Shown here in pieces: positions 25,575-34,298 of a stretch of DNA of 64,000 nucleotides. Source of the stretch: JABWBD01 sp040768665 (GTDB taxonomy: Bacteria; Planctomycetota; Planctomycetia; Pirellulales; Thermoguttaceae); assembly GCA_040768665.1 (NCBI GenBank), contig JAXGMN010000011.1:186001-250000 (forward strand), read 5' to 3'. Position numbers and translations under genes: made by a program. Position 1 is the first letter of the stretch. The number at the start of each line of letters is the position of its first letter. Under the pieces are notes generated by a model. It did not search any database, had not been told where the DNA came from, and worked only from the letters and a program-made list of their open reading frames with translations.

Positions 25575-26365
25575 AGATCGCGGTGATCACGTTGAGCGAC
25601 GAAGGCGCGAGGCTCGCTGGCCAACTGGCAGACGGTTGGTCCCGGGGAGACTCGTCTGCCGACCTGTTCCTGCACGTCGGCACGACGGAACTGCCGCAGG
25701 CTCGTCGTTTCCAACGGATCATCGACCTGACCCAGGAAGTGTTCCATCGTTACGACGGACTGGTCTACATCGCACCCGCCGGGCTGGTCGTCCGTGCAAT
25801 CGCCCCGTGTATCGGGCACAAAACCGTCGATCCCGGCGTGGTAGTCGTCGACGTGGGCGGACGCTGGGCCGTAAGCCAGCTGGGCGGACATGAGGGCGGC
25901 GCCAACCAACTTGCGGTCGCCGTGGCGAATATCCTCGGCGCCGAGCCGGTGATCTCCACGACGACCGAAGCGGTGAAGCCTCTCATCGTGGGCGTGGGCT
26001 GCCGCCGCGGCACGTCGGCCGAAACGATCGCGGCGGCGGTACACGAAGCCCTGGCCGAGGCCGGCGAGGATCTCTCCGGGGTGAGGCTCCTCGCTTCGGC
26101 GGACATCAAGGCGGACGAGGCCGGGCTGATCGAAGCGGCCCGGCAGTTGAACCTGCCCCTGCGTCTGATTCCGTCGGACGAGATCCGCAACTGCTGTCGC
26201 AACTTCGAGCATTCCTCGTTTGTCGAAGCCAAGGTTGACCTGCCCGCCGTAGCAGAACCGGCAGCCCTTCTGGCTGGAAGGAGAACCCAATTACTACTCC
26301 CCAAGAGAATCCTCCACAGCGTGACCGTAGCGATCGCCCGGGAAAACTGTACGTCGTTGGGATAG
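25571..26365 (+). CDS. cbiG: Cobalt-precorrin-5A hydrolase, compact form
   Basis: A 264-residue protein, clearly shorter than typical CbiG (about 340). The N-terminal domain carries FHRYDGLVYIAPAGLVVRAIAP and SQLGGHEGGANQLA. The C-terminal domain carries VGVGCRRGTSAETI, ASADIKADE and LIEAA. The linker domain between them is largely missing. It opens the delta-lactone of cobalt-precorrin-5A with loss of acetaldehyde. GTG start overlapping cbiF. Its 3' end overlaps cbiH by 76 nt. Confidence 0.92.
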   Translation: MKIAVITLSDEGARLAGQLADGWSRGDSSADLFLHVGTTELPQARRFQRIIDLTQEVFHRYDGLVYIAPAGLVVRAIAPCIGHKTVDPGVVVVDVGGRWAVSQLGGHEGGANQLAVAVANILGAEPVISTTTEAVKPLIVGVGCRRGTSAETIAAAVHEALAEAGEDLSGVRLLASADIKADEAGLIEAARQLNLPLRLIPSDEIRNCCRNFEHSSFVEAKVDLPAVAEPAALLAGRRTQLLLPKRILHSVTVAIARENCTSLG

Positions 26366-27069
26366 GCCCCGGCGGCTCGGCCCATCGCACCTTCCGAGCC
26401 GTCGCCGCCATTGCCGAGAGCAGCGTTGTGGCCGGCTATGATCGGTATCTCGAATCGATCGCCGACCTGACCGCGGGCAAGGAGTTGATCAGCTCCGGCA
26501 TGACCCACGAGGTCCAGCGTTGCCGGCATGCCCTGGACCGCGCCGTGGCGGGCCATACGGTGGCCCTGATCTCCTCCGGCGATGCGGGAATCTACGGCAT
26601 GGCGGGACTGGCCATCGAGTTGGCCCATGCCGAAGGCCTCCAGGTTCCAATCGAGATCATTCCCGGTGTGACCGCAGTCAGCGCCGCCGCGGCCGTGCTC
26701 GGGGCGCCGCTCATGCTGGATTTCGCGGTAATCAGCTTGAGCGATCTGTTGGTCCCATGGGAGACGATCCGCAAGCGGCTCTCCGCCGTGGCCGCGGCCG
26801 ATCTCGTCGTCGCTCTGTACAATCCGCGGAGCAGGAAACGGGTGCGGCAATTGGAAGAAGCGGTCCAGATCCTTCGCGGCTCGCGGCCCGGCAAGACGCC
26901 TGTCGGCATCGTCACCGACGCGGGCCAGGAGAGCCAGTTGATCGTGGTCACCGATCTTGACCATGTCTTAGAGCAGGACATCGGCATGCGGAGCGTGGTG
27001 ATCGTAGGCAATACCACGACCCGGCTGCTGGACGGCTGGATGATTACGCCGCGGGGATACGAGGTATGA
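26290..27069 (+). CDS. cbiH: Cobalt-precorrin-3 C17-methyltransferase, apparent ATT start
   Basis: A 259-residue tetrapyrrole methylase. LYVVGIGPGGSAHRT is the essential N-terminal loop; later come LISSGDAGIYGMAGL, IIPGVTAVSAAAAVLGAPL and ALYNPRSRKR, typical of CbiH/CobJ ring contraction enzymes. The first in-frame ATG (26428) would delete the substrate-binding GxGPGG loop. No ATG, GTG or TTG lies in frame just before that loop. An ATT at 26290 stands 6 nt after AAGGAG and gives a normal length; a CTG at 26347 is the alternative. Confidence 0.85.
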   Translation: MTTPQENPPQRDRSDRPGKLYVVGIGPGGSAHRTFRAVAAIAESSVVAGYDRYLESIADLTAGKELISSGMTHEVQRCRHALDRAVAGHTVALISSGDAGIYGMAGLAIELAHAEGLQVPIEIIPGVTAVSAAAAVLGAPLMLDFAVISLSDLLVPWETIRKRLSAVAAADLVVALYNPRSRKRVRQLEEAVQILRGSRPGKTPVGIVTDAGQESQLIVVTDLDHVLEQDIGMRSVVIVGNTTTRLLDGWMITPRGYEV

Positions 27070-27842
27070 TCTTGCTTTTGGGCGGCACGAGCAGCACGGC
27101 GGGGCTCGCCACGCAGATTGCCGAGCGAGGCTGGCGAGTGCTCGTCTCCCGGGCCACCAACATTCCCTTGGACATCGGCACGCACCCGAACATCGAGAGC
27201 CGCTGCGGACCGCTCGACGAGGAGAGCCTTTTTCGGCTGATCGACCAGCGGCAGATCGCGGCGATTGTCGACGCCACGCATCCCTATGCGGCCACCATTC
27301 GAGCGACCGCACGTCGCGTTGCCGATGTGAAAGGAATTCCCTACCTGAGTCTCACGCGATCCATCGTCGTTGACGGCGAGGATCCGAACGTCGAACTGGC
27401 CCCGGACCACGAGTCGGCCGCTCGACGGGCGTTCGCCCATGGCCGCCCCGTGCTCCTTTCCATCGGTGTCCGAAACCTCGCTCCCTACGTCGCCGAGTCG
27501 CGCCGCCGGGGTGTTCCCGTATGGGCCCGTGTGCTGGACAGACCGGAATCGGTGGCGGCCTGTCGCCAGGCGGGCGTCCCCGAGCAGTGCATCCTGACCG
27601 GAAGAGGGCCGTATTCGATGGAGGAAAACCGGCGGCAGATCCGCGAGTTGGGGATCGGCGTCTTGGTCACCAAGGACAGCGGTCCCGAAGGCGGAACCCA
27701 GGAAAAACTTGAGGCCGCGGGCGCAGAGGGCTGCCTCGTAGTCGTGGTTGCGAGGCCGTCCCATGACGGCGTAGCCGAATTCATGGATGTGGATCTTCTG
27801 ATCGAGGCGCTAATTCGACGGACATCAGGCTCCGCCACGTAG
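27066..27842 (+). CDS. cbiJ: Cobalt-precorrin-6A reductase
   Basis: A 258-residue Rossmann-type reductase: ILLLGGTSSTAGLA at the N-terminus, DATHPYAATI (about residues 76-85), LTGRGPYSMEEN, and LVTKDSGPEGGTQEKLEAA near the C-terminus. It reduces the C18-C19 double bond using NAD(P)H. It is the last gene of the operon, starts by a 4-nt overlap with cbiH, and is followed by the minus-strand defence island. Confidence 0.94.
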   Translation: MILLLGGTSSTAGLATQIAERGWRVLVSRATNIPLDIGTHPNIESRCGPLDEESLFRLIDQRQIAAIVDATHPYAATIRATARRVADVKGIPYLSLTRSIVVDGEDPNVELAPDHESAARRAFAHGRPVLLSIGVRNLAPYVAESRRRGVPVWARVLDRPESVAACRQAGVPEQCILTGRGPYSMEENRRQIRELGIGVLVTKDSGPEGGTQEKLEAAGAEGCLVVVVARPSHDGVAEFMDVDLLIEALIRRTSGSAT

Positions 27843-28160
27843 GCCGCTCGAGGAAGCTGCCTTCCACGTTCTCTTCCATCTCCAGAAACATATCGCGAGT
27901 GACGGAAAACGACATCACATCCTTGCCCAACTGCCGGCGAACCGCCTGGCGTGCGGAGATATCGGCAAAGCATACGCGGTACCGACTGCTCGGGTGCGAG
28001 CAGTTGCCGGTAGGCAAGGCCCGTCAGTGATAGCCGTGCGGGACGAGACCATTACGCGAGCTTCCCACAATTCCAAGTTTTGGTGGATGTCACCTCGGCC
28101 ATCAAGGAGAAAGCAAAAAGCGCGATCTGACCTCCGCGGAGCGATTTGTCAACCGATCGC
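27843..28160. other. Gap between cobalamin operon and defence island
   Basis: No confident gene. A 78-codon minus-strand frame (27781-28017) overlaps the end of cbiJ and encodes RYRVCFADISARQAVRRQLGK followed by a Met- and Glu-rich tail. I do not recognise it and its status is doubtful; it may be the end of a lost gene. No obvious terminator was seen for the operon. Confidence 0.3.
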
Positions 28161-31100
28161 TCACGCCAACTCATGGACCACGCCAACTCGTCGCTCGAAC
28201 ATGGCATCCCACGCATCAAGGCACTGGCTCACAATCCCAGTGTTCTTCTCCGCTTCGGCCTGCTCGTGAAGCCGACTCAAGATGGGCACGAACTCGTGGA
28301 CGATGCTCAGAGACGAATCCGCGCCGGCATTGCGAGCTGGATTGAGAAGCTGATTACACATGTCGAACAGTACGTCGGAAAACGGCACGAGGCTGCCCGA
28401 GTGTTGGCGCAAACCGTACGCCAAATGGCTCGGGTGATCGAGGAAAGCCTTGGAATCCACGAACGACCTCACTAACCGAACTCCCTCGGGAGACCGAAGT
28501 AACTCAGTGCTTCGCACCATCGGCAGCAGGGACTCACGCACTTCTTTCTCCTGGTCATCTTTGAGTCGCTCAACGATCATTCTGCACTTCTCGAAATGCT
28601 GTGGTTCAGACACGAAATGAGCGGCGGTCTGGGCCAGGCCCTTTCGTTGCGGCACGGTACCCTCTAAGCACGCATTAAGCTCCATTGCGAAGCTGTTATG
28701 GAAAAGCCATCTGGCGGCCACCTCCTCTGCTCCCTCCTGAACGACGTCTGCCTGCGGTGCATCCAGCATGCGAGTGATGAGCGGTGCGAGGCGATCCGGA
28801 TGGCTCCGCATTCCTGCATTGAAGAAATAGACCCCTTCACGTGAAGCCGCCACGCGAAGATCATCGGTACTCGCCTGGCAGAAGCACTCAATGGCAAAAT
28901 CCTTGTCCAAATTCAAGATCGGGACACACATCCTCACTGCGGCTACTCTAACGGCCGGGTGTGGATCTCTGCATATTTGCCCAATCGCCGACCGGAATTG
29001 GTCGAGCAGATCGGAATGGTTCCACAGTTGTTGGCCGATCGCCAACGCGGCAACGCATCGAACGCAGTTCAGTGCGTTGTTTTCAAGACTCTCGACACTG
29101 GCCTCAGCCGAGTCGAAATTACCACTTCGGTTTCCAATGCAGAGCTTACCGTCGCCAGGATCCGGGTGATGACAGGCGTAGTCCACGAGCTGTCGAAGAG
29201 CTGTGTCCGGCCATCGCTCATCAGCTCGATCGCGCAAGAGTCGGCAGAAGCTGGATGCATAGTTATGGGCGAGTGTGTCTCCGAACCTGGTGAGCACCTG
29301 CTCGATAAGGGCGACAGGCGCGGGTGTCCAGGCCGCCTTCTCCTCATCAGGCACGTCTCTTGGCTCAGTTTGCCTGAGTCCCTCGAGTATGGCCGCCCTG
29401 TAACTGAAGTGTACATCATCCGGGAACCGCAGCGCCAACTTGCCAAATCGCTCGGGGAATCGCATCGCCATCCGCTGCATATCTTGGGAGAACATCTCGA
29501 CGCCGGTCTCTTCGTAGTGTTCATCCAGCCAGCGGCGGAGGACCGAGTCACGGCCCTCGGGAACGCGCTTGCTCCGAACAATCCTCAGCCATGCCTTGTC
29601 CGAAATCCGATCCAGCGATTTCGATGCCAGCCGTGAACCGACAAGCCCACCCCTGACCCGTAACCCCCGAACGAATACTTCATCTGAATATCCAGCGTAT
29701 TTCCGCGTCAGCACCCCAATGAGGCCGACAGTGTTTTCGCTGCGCCGCGCTGCGCACAATGCTGGCAAAAGGAAGTGCTGGGCACGCCCCCAGTAGTCGT
29801 GGTAGTAGCCCTTTCTCCAACCTGGGAGACGGTATGCAGCCTTTCTACGCTCAGTTGGCGAGTGATAATGGATAAGCGCCTCTTCCAGTTGGCCAAACAC
29901 CTTCATGCTACAACGGGCCGACAATGCCTCGATGAGTCGGGCGGCTGGTTTCCACTCAGGCTCGTAATTGCCTGTTCCAACACTGAGACGGGCACTATCC
30001 TCCAGCAACCATCCCAGGGCCTCATCGGCGACTTCGGGAGGCAGGACGGCGTATGTCTCGATCAAGAGGAACTGAATCACGGACGACTTGTCGCAGCGAA
30101 GCGACTGCGTCTCTTTCCAGAACGTCAGGCCATCTTGCTGCGCGAGGCATCGACCGGACTCAATCGCCAACTGCACCAAGCCATGCGGAATGCACTCGGT
30201 GCCTGCGCGCACACCATGATGATCGCCATCCAGCCACAACTCCAGAGCCCTCGTTGGCGTAATACCCTGCGGCGCGAGTCGACGAATGTGGGGAACGAGC
30301 ATTCCCCATGCTTGTTCTGGCGATTCATGCACGGCTCGAACAAGGGCGGCCGAGTCACGTTCGGTCCAGTGCTCGAATCGCGATCTCTTGTGCCGGGCTT
30401 GTCCCAAGTAGTCCTGGGGCAAATCGTCCGGTTTCCAGTAGGAAAGGACTGATTCGAGCAATCGCAACGCTCGGCGTCCGGGCAGTTTGTCCCAGTCGAC
30501 GTATTCGTGGAATTCCCCTTGGCTCGCCAGTTCAAGTCGAAGCTCGAACATAGAATCCGAGTCGTGCTCGGGACTCCGGGGCAAGCACGCCAATACTCGT
30601 CGCCTCCATTCGTCATCGCGTCTTGTGTATGGAGTCAAAACTCTGACCGTCTCATCCGGCAATACGTCACCCGCATTCCTTAGTATCCAAAGCGCGTGAT
30701 TTCGCCACTCATCCTTTTCAAGCCACTGCGAAAGGGTCCCGTCGCCCATCAAAAGCGTCATAAAGGGAACATGTCCCACGAACACCGTGCCGACGATATG
30801 CTCCTTCCACTCGCCCTTAACGACAAGCTCTTTGAGATACGCCAATAGGGCCTCCGGTGGCTCGTCCAGTTGACCGACGACCTCCAAGCACAGGTGCTTC
30901 AGATGAAATCGCACGTCGCTGCGCCCGAGAATAGCCTCGACCATTCTGAGGAAGGCATCCGTCGATTCTTCGATGAGCAGGCACAATGCTTGCCGCAATT
31001 GCTCCCGGCGAAACAACGACTGCCTCTCACGTGGGCCGAGCCAGTCACAGAGGTCTTGATGAGTGGCATAAATCTCACGCACGACGCGATTGGCGATCTG

Positions 31101-32807
31101 ATAGTCGAGGTAGCTTTGATGACTGAACGTTATCTGCCCATCGCTTGCTCTGAGCAGGCCGCAGGCACACAATGCATCCAGAAGGGTGGCTTCGACCACG
31201 AGGCTCCTCGGAGCGCTAACGCAGCCGTTGCGTTCCATGTAGTCGACCACCGATGTCAACACGCGGTTAGCATCAGATTCGAGCACACCCCGGTGTGCTA
31301 TTTCGCGCATTCGGCCATTCCAGTACTCTCGCATGAGCTGTACGCGGTTCTGAAACTCGAAGGTCCCGCACTCCCGCGTGATGCGCACCCACATGGCCAA
31401 GTGCTGTGGAGACTGGAGGATAGTGCGTTGACGTTCCGACATCTCGTTCGGATTCTGTCCGAGAGACTTCACCACCTTCCCAACAGCGTTGGCGCTCAAT
31501 GGTTCAACCGGAATTTCGACAAGGCTGCCGGCCCTCTGCTTTTCCGATTGCAGCCAGTTCTTGATTTCCTGGTCATTCTGCATGTCATACGTCCGGCATG
31601 CCAGAACAACACTTGCCTGCTTCCCGGCAGCTCGAAGGCTTCGGATCTCACGAACAAGCTCCTTGCAGACCTCCAAAGCGCCGAGGGAATGACGCGAGGT
31701 CCACCGGATCGCGTCAAGTTGATCCAGGATAAGGACAGCGGGACGGTCGCCGGCTATGTCAGCCAGGCACATCCCAGGGGACTCGGGCAGCCCCATGTCA
31801 GCCCCATAATGCCGCGATGTCTTCTGGGGCTCTTGTCGATCCAAGCGAAGGGCCAGATACGAGACGTCGTGCGCTTTGAATTGCTCCGTAAGTTCATATA
31901 GGACGCCACTCTTGCCTTGGCCTGGACTGCCATGCAAGACGATCACGCCGGCATGTTTCACCGACTCCAGAATCTTCTGCGTTTCCTCCCGGTCGATCAG
32001 CTTCCCCGCGATTAGGTCACCACTGATCGACTCGGCGAATTGCATCTGGAGCGCCCGAATGCGTGGTGCAATCCTCGCATCATGCGGCAGTCGGCGCGGA
32101 TGAAACCCCTTTGATTCCAGGTAGCTCCAAATGATTGCGGCATCCAGCCGCTTCCGCAAGTGATCTTGAGCGAAGTCCGCAAGCACGGCCACGATCGTTG
32201 ACGGATGTTCGTCGGCAGGAACACACACGAGCATTCCGGCCTGCCCAACAAGGTCTTCCCGACTGGTAGTTGTGTCCGGCCAAGTCTCGATGAACAGGCG
32301 TTGCAGGTAGGAGAATCCTTGGGCACGGTCGTTCCGACTGTCGCTGTTGAGGGCGAGGCGCTCGCAGAACTGCCGGAATCCTCTGCGCCGACCCTCGCCA
32401 AGGGCGTCGATCTGGTACCGAAAAAACTCCTCTGGGTCGCCCGAAGAATTTCTGGCGCTCTGGGAAATATCGTGGAGAAGAATCGAAGGAAGAGGCGTCA
32501 CCAGGGCAAACTGGTTTTCGGGCCCTCGATCCAGGTGCGCCTTCATGGTTGCCAGAACGCCTCGTTGCCACAGGTCGACTATGCTCCAGTCGTTCTTGCT
32601 GACATTGCGGATCTTGCACTGCTGGTCCTGACGAACGCCGTCCAAATGTTCGATCCAAAGATCAACTCCCTCTTCGTCGTCACCGACAGCCTCGCAGGTC
32701 ACCGATCGCAGATCCTCGTTGAGGACTCGCAGGAGTTGCCGCACGACCCAGCGTCCCTCGTAGCGATTGCCCAGCTTGTCGGCGTATCCGCCCGGCTCCA
32801 ATGCCAT
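28161..32807 (-). CDS. STAND-type NTPase with N-terminal nuclease-like domain (Avs-like defence protein)
   Basis: A 1548-residue cytosolic protein. The N-terminus GGYADKLGNRYEGRW begins a PD-(D/E)xK-type domain of the Cap4/Mrr kind: GVDLWI with Asp49 and QQCK with Lys65. The NTPase core has Walker A GSPGQGKS (293-300), Walker B VLILDQLDAI (358-367) and LACRT (402-406). The remaining 1100 residues are alpha-helical repeats without a recognised family, probably the sensor. This architecture (effector, STAND NTPase, repeat sensor) is that of antiviral Avs proteins, which bind a phage protein, oligomerise and activate the effector. The ATG at 32807 is preferred to 32855. Position next to a restriction-modification module supports defence. 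The trigger is unknown. Confidence 0.8.
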   Translation of the reverse strand: MALEPGGYADKLGNRYEGRWVVRQLLRVLNEDLRSVTCEAVGDDEEGVDLWIEHLDGVRQDQQCKIRNVSKNDWSIVDLWQRGVLATMKAHLDRGPENQFALVTPLPSILLHDISQSARNSSGDPEEFFRYQIDALGEGRRRGFRQFCERLALNSDSRNDRAQGFSYLQRLFIETWPDTTTSREDLVGQAGMLVCVPADEHPSTIVAVLADFAQDHLRKRLDAAIIWSYLESKGFHPRRLPHDARIAPRIRALQMQFAESISGDLIAGKLIDREETQKILESVKHAGVIVLHGSPGQGKSGVLYELTEQFKAHDVSYLALRLDRQEPQKTSRHYGADMGLPESPGMCLADIAGDRPAVLILDQLDAIRWTSRHSLGALEVCKELVREIRSLRAAGKQASVVLACRTYDMQNDQEIKNWLQSEKQRAGSLVEIPVEPLSANAVGKVVKSLGQNPNEMSERQRTILQSPQHLAMWVRITRECGTFEFQNRVQLMREYWNGRMREIAHRGVLESDANRVLTSVVDYMERNGCVSAPRSLVVEATLLDALCACGLLRASDGQITFSHQSYLDYQIANRVVREIYATHQDLCDWLGPRERQSLFRREQLRQALCLLIEESTDAFLRMVEAILGRSDVRFHLKHLCLEVVGQLDEPPEALLAYLKELVVKGEWKEHIVGTVFVGHVPFMTLLMGDGTLSQWLEKDEWRNHALWILRNAGDVLPDETVRVLTPYTRRDDEWRRRVLACLPRSPEHDSDSMFELRLELASQGEFHEYVDWDKLPGRRALRLLESVLSYWKPDDLPQDYLGQARHKRSRFEHWTERDSAALVRAVHESPEQAWGMLVPHIRRLAPQGITPTRALELWLDGDHHGVRAGTECIPHGLVQLAIESGRCLAQQDGLTFWKETQSLRCDKSSVIQFLLIETYAVLPPEVADEALGWLLEDSARLSVGTGNYEPEWKPAARLIEALSARCSMKVFGQLEEALIHYHSPTERRKAAYRLPGWRKGYYHDYWGRAQHFLLPALCAARRSENTVGLIGVLTRKYAGYSDEVFVRGLRVRGGLVGSRLASKSLDRISDKAWLRIVRSKRVPEGRDSVLRRWLDEHYEETGVEMFSQDMQRMAMRFPERFGKLALRFPDDVHFSYRAAILEGLRQTEPRDVPDEEKAAWTPAPVALIEQVLTRFGDTLAHNYASSFCRLLRDRADERWPDTALRQLVDYACHHPDPGDGKLCIGNRSGNFDSAEASVESLENNALNCVRCVAALAIGQQLWNHSDLLDQFRSAIGQICRDPHPAVRVAAVRMCVPILNLDKDFAIECFCQASTDDLRVAASREGVYFFNAGMRSHPDRLAPLITRMLDAPQADVVQEGAEEVAARWLFHNSFAMELNACLEGTVPQRKGLAQTAAHFVSEPQHFEKCRMIVERLKDDQEKEVRESLLPMVRSTELLRSPEGVRLVRSFVDSKAFLDHPSHLAYGLRQHSGSLVPFSDVLFDMCNQLLNPARNAGADSSLSIVHEFVPILSRLHEQAEAEKNTGIVSQCLDAWDAMFERRVGVVHELA

Positions 32808-33059
32808 TTCCGGCCCTTTCTGCGCGCGTGCGGAAAAGCCTCGCTTTGTGGACACGAAACTGAACCGTTACACCCCCGGCTCGCCGTTTTCCAACGACGA
32901 TAACCATTTTACCAGACCTCTGTGCAAAGCAAGAGACAGAAATGGGGCTTTGTCGATCACGGTACTTCACTTGGCACACAGCCTAATCGCGTTTTCAATA
33001 CTACCGCCGTCTGAGCCTCCTGATTGCTATGGTACCGTGGACCACCTGCCGTAGCGGAG

Positions 33060-33229
33060 CCGATAGCGGAGGGTGCCGATGCGGCACCGTTGGGTCCGTG
33101 GACGTAGCGGGACCAGGAGCCGTCGACCGAGCCGGGCAGTTCCAGGATCTCCTCCCGCACCCACTCCGGCGGATTCAGCCAGTTGCTCCGAAGATGACTG
33201 CAGCCAAACATCCCCAACCTTTCGCTCAA
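33060..33229 (-). pseudogene. C-terminal remnant of a type IIG/Eco57I-like DNA methyltransferase
   Basis: The translation SNWLNPPEWVREEILELPG followed by SVDGSWSRYV matches my memory of the conserved C-terminal region of large class I adenine methyltransferases (YeeA/PglX-like). After that the frame degenerates, with hints of the following block in another frame. It lies directly after the N4-cytosine methyltransferase gene. The corresponding N-terminal remnant is at 35894-36420 on the same strand, so the two look like the ends of one interrupted gene. Confidence 0.65.
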
Positions 33230-33235
33230 CGCCGA

Positions 33236-34288
33236 TCAGCGCCTCTGGTCGAACAACGGCAAAGGCTCCGCCGGTTTTCTCGATGGCTTTTTCCTCAGAT
33301 GTCTCCCATTGCCCTGGCTCGGCATCCCCTTCACGCCAACCGTTACCGATTCGCCGCGGTCCAACCGATCCACCGTTTCGCGCAGGTCTTCGTCCGTGTA
33401 GGCCTCCATGAATCGGACCGCCGACAACACGGCGTAAGCCCGGTCGATATCGATGCTCAACCACCGCCTGCCTAATCCCTCCGCCGCGTAGCCCGTCGTG
33501 TTGGATCCCGAGAAAATGTCCACCACAAGATCCCCTGGTGCGGTCAGGAACTTGATGAAAAACTGGGGCAACTCGGCGGGAAACCGCGCCGGGTGGCTGT
33601 CGCGGCCCAGCAACTTGCAGGCGCGCAGGTAATGGGAGTTGCTGTCGGTGTTGGGAATTTGAAGCAAATTGGAGGGGATGGCGCCGCCGTTGCCGTTGGC
33701 GAACCCCTTGGAGATGTCATGGCCGGATGGCCGCTTCTTGGGCTGGTAGAACTTGTCCGGATCCTTCAAAAGTGTCTTCATCCGCTCCGAGTATGGGGCT
33801 AACACATTCCGGACGTCTGCTTTGGGTTCGTCGGACTTCGACAACCACCACATCGTATTGACGGCATCCTTCGCACGAATCTTCTTTTTGTTGACCCACT
33901 CGATCGGCGAGGGGAGTTTTGCAGGGTTGTACCAGAAAAACTCTTCTGCCAGGCGGTAGCCGATCTCGTCGCAGAACTTGATCAGCACCCGGTAATTGTA
34001 GAGAGACCGGACGGGCCTCCCCTTCTGGTACGCACCGCCCAGATCGAGGACGAAGCTGCCCGTTTCCTTCAGTACGCGAAATGCCGCTTTACCGAACTCG
34101 GCCAACCAGCTTACGTACTGGGCCTGGTCTTCGTTGCCGTAGGACTTTTTGCGAAGCAGTGCGAAGGGGGGGCTAGTGATGATGAGGTCTACGGAGTTGT
34201 CTGGCAGCAAAGTCAGAAGCTCGCGGCTGTCGCCGCAGACTTGCTGGCCCAGATCCGTTTGATAGACGTGAAACTCCTTCGGAATCAT
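33236..34288 (-). CDS. N4-cytosine DNA methyltransferase, PvuII-like (beta class)
   Basis: A 350-residue protein. The catalytic motif TSPPF (38-42) comes first, followed by ALLRKKSYG and YVSWL. The AdoMet-binding motif DIFSGSNTTG (257-266) comes last, which is the beta-class order. FFWYNPAKLPSPIEWV, KRPSGHDIS and GGAIPSNLL, NTDSNSHY, HPARFPAELP are close to PvuII-type m4C enzymes. It would protect DNA from a partner nuclease. The ATG at 34288 lies 6 nt after AGAGGA; ATG 34294 is the alternative. It starts 10 nt after the end of the HEAT-repeat gene, so the two form an operon. Confidence 0.9.
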   Translation of the reverse strand: MIPKEFHVYQTDLGQQVCGDSRELLTLLPDNSVDLIITSPPFALLRKKSYGNEDQAQYVSWLAEFGKAAFRVLKETGSFVLDLGGAYQKGRPVRSLYNYRVLIKFCDEIGYRLAEEFFWYNPAKLPSPIEWVNKKKIRAKDAVNTMWWLSKSDEPKADVRNVLAPYSERMKTLLKDPDKFYQPKKRPSGHDISKGFANGNGGAIPSNLLQIPNTDSNSHYLRACKLLGRDSHPARFPAELPQFFIKFLTAPGDLVVDIFSGSNTTGYAAEGLGRRWLSIDIDRAYAVLSAVRFMEAYTDEDLRETVDRLDRGESVTVGVKGMPSQGNGRHLRKKPSRKPAEPLPLFDQRR

Positions 34289-34298
34289 CTTCATTCCT

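Noticed and set aside
33027..33464. Minus-strand frame of 145 codons overlapping the methyltransferase end
   Set aside because: Out of frame with both the methyltransferase and the remnant; a by-product of GC-rich sequence.
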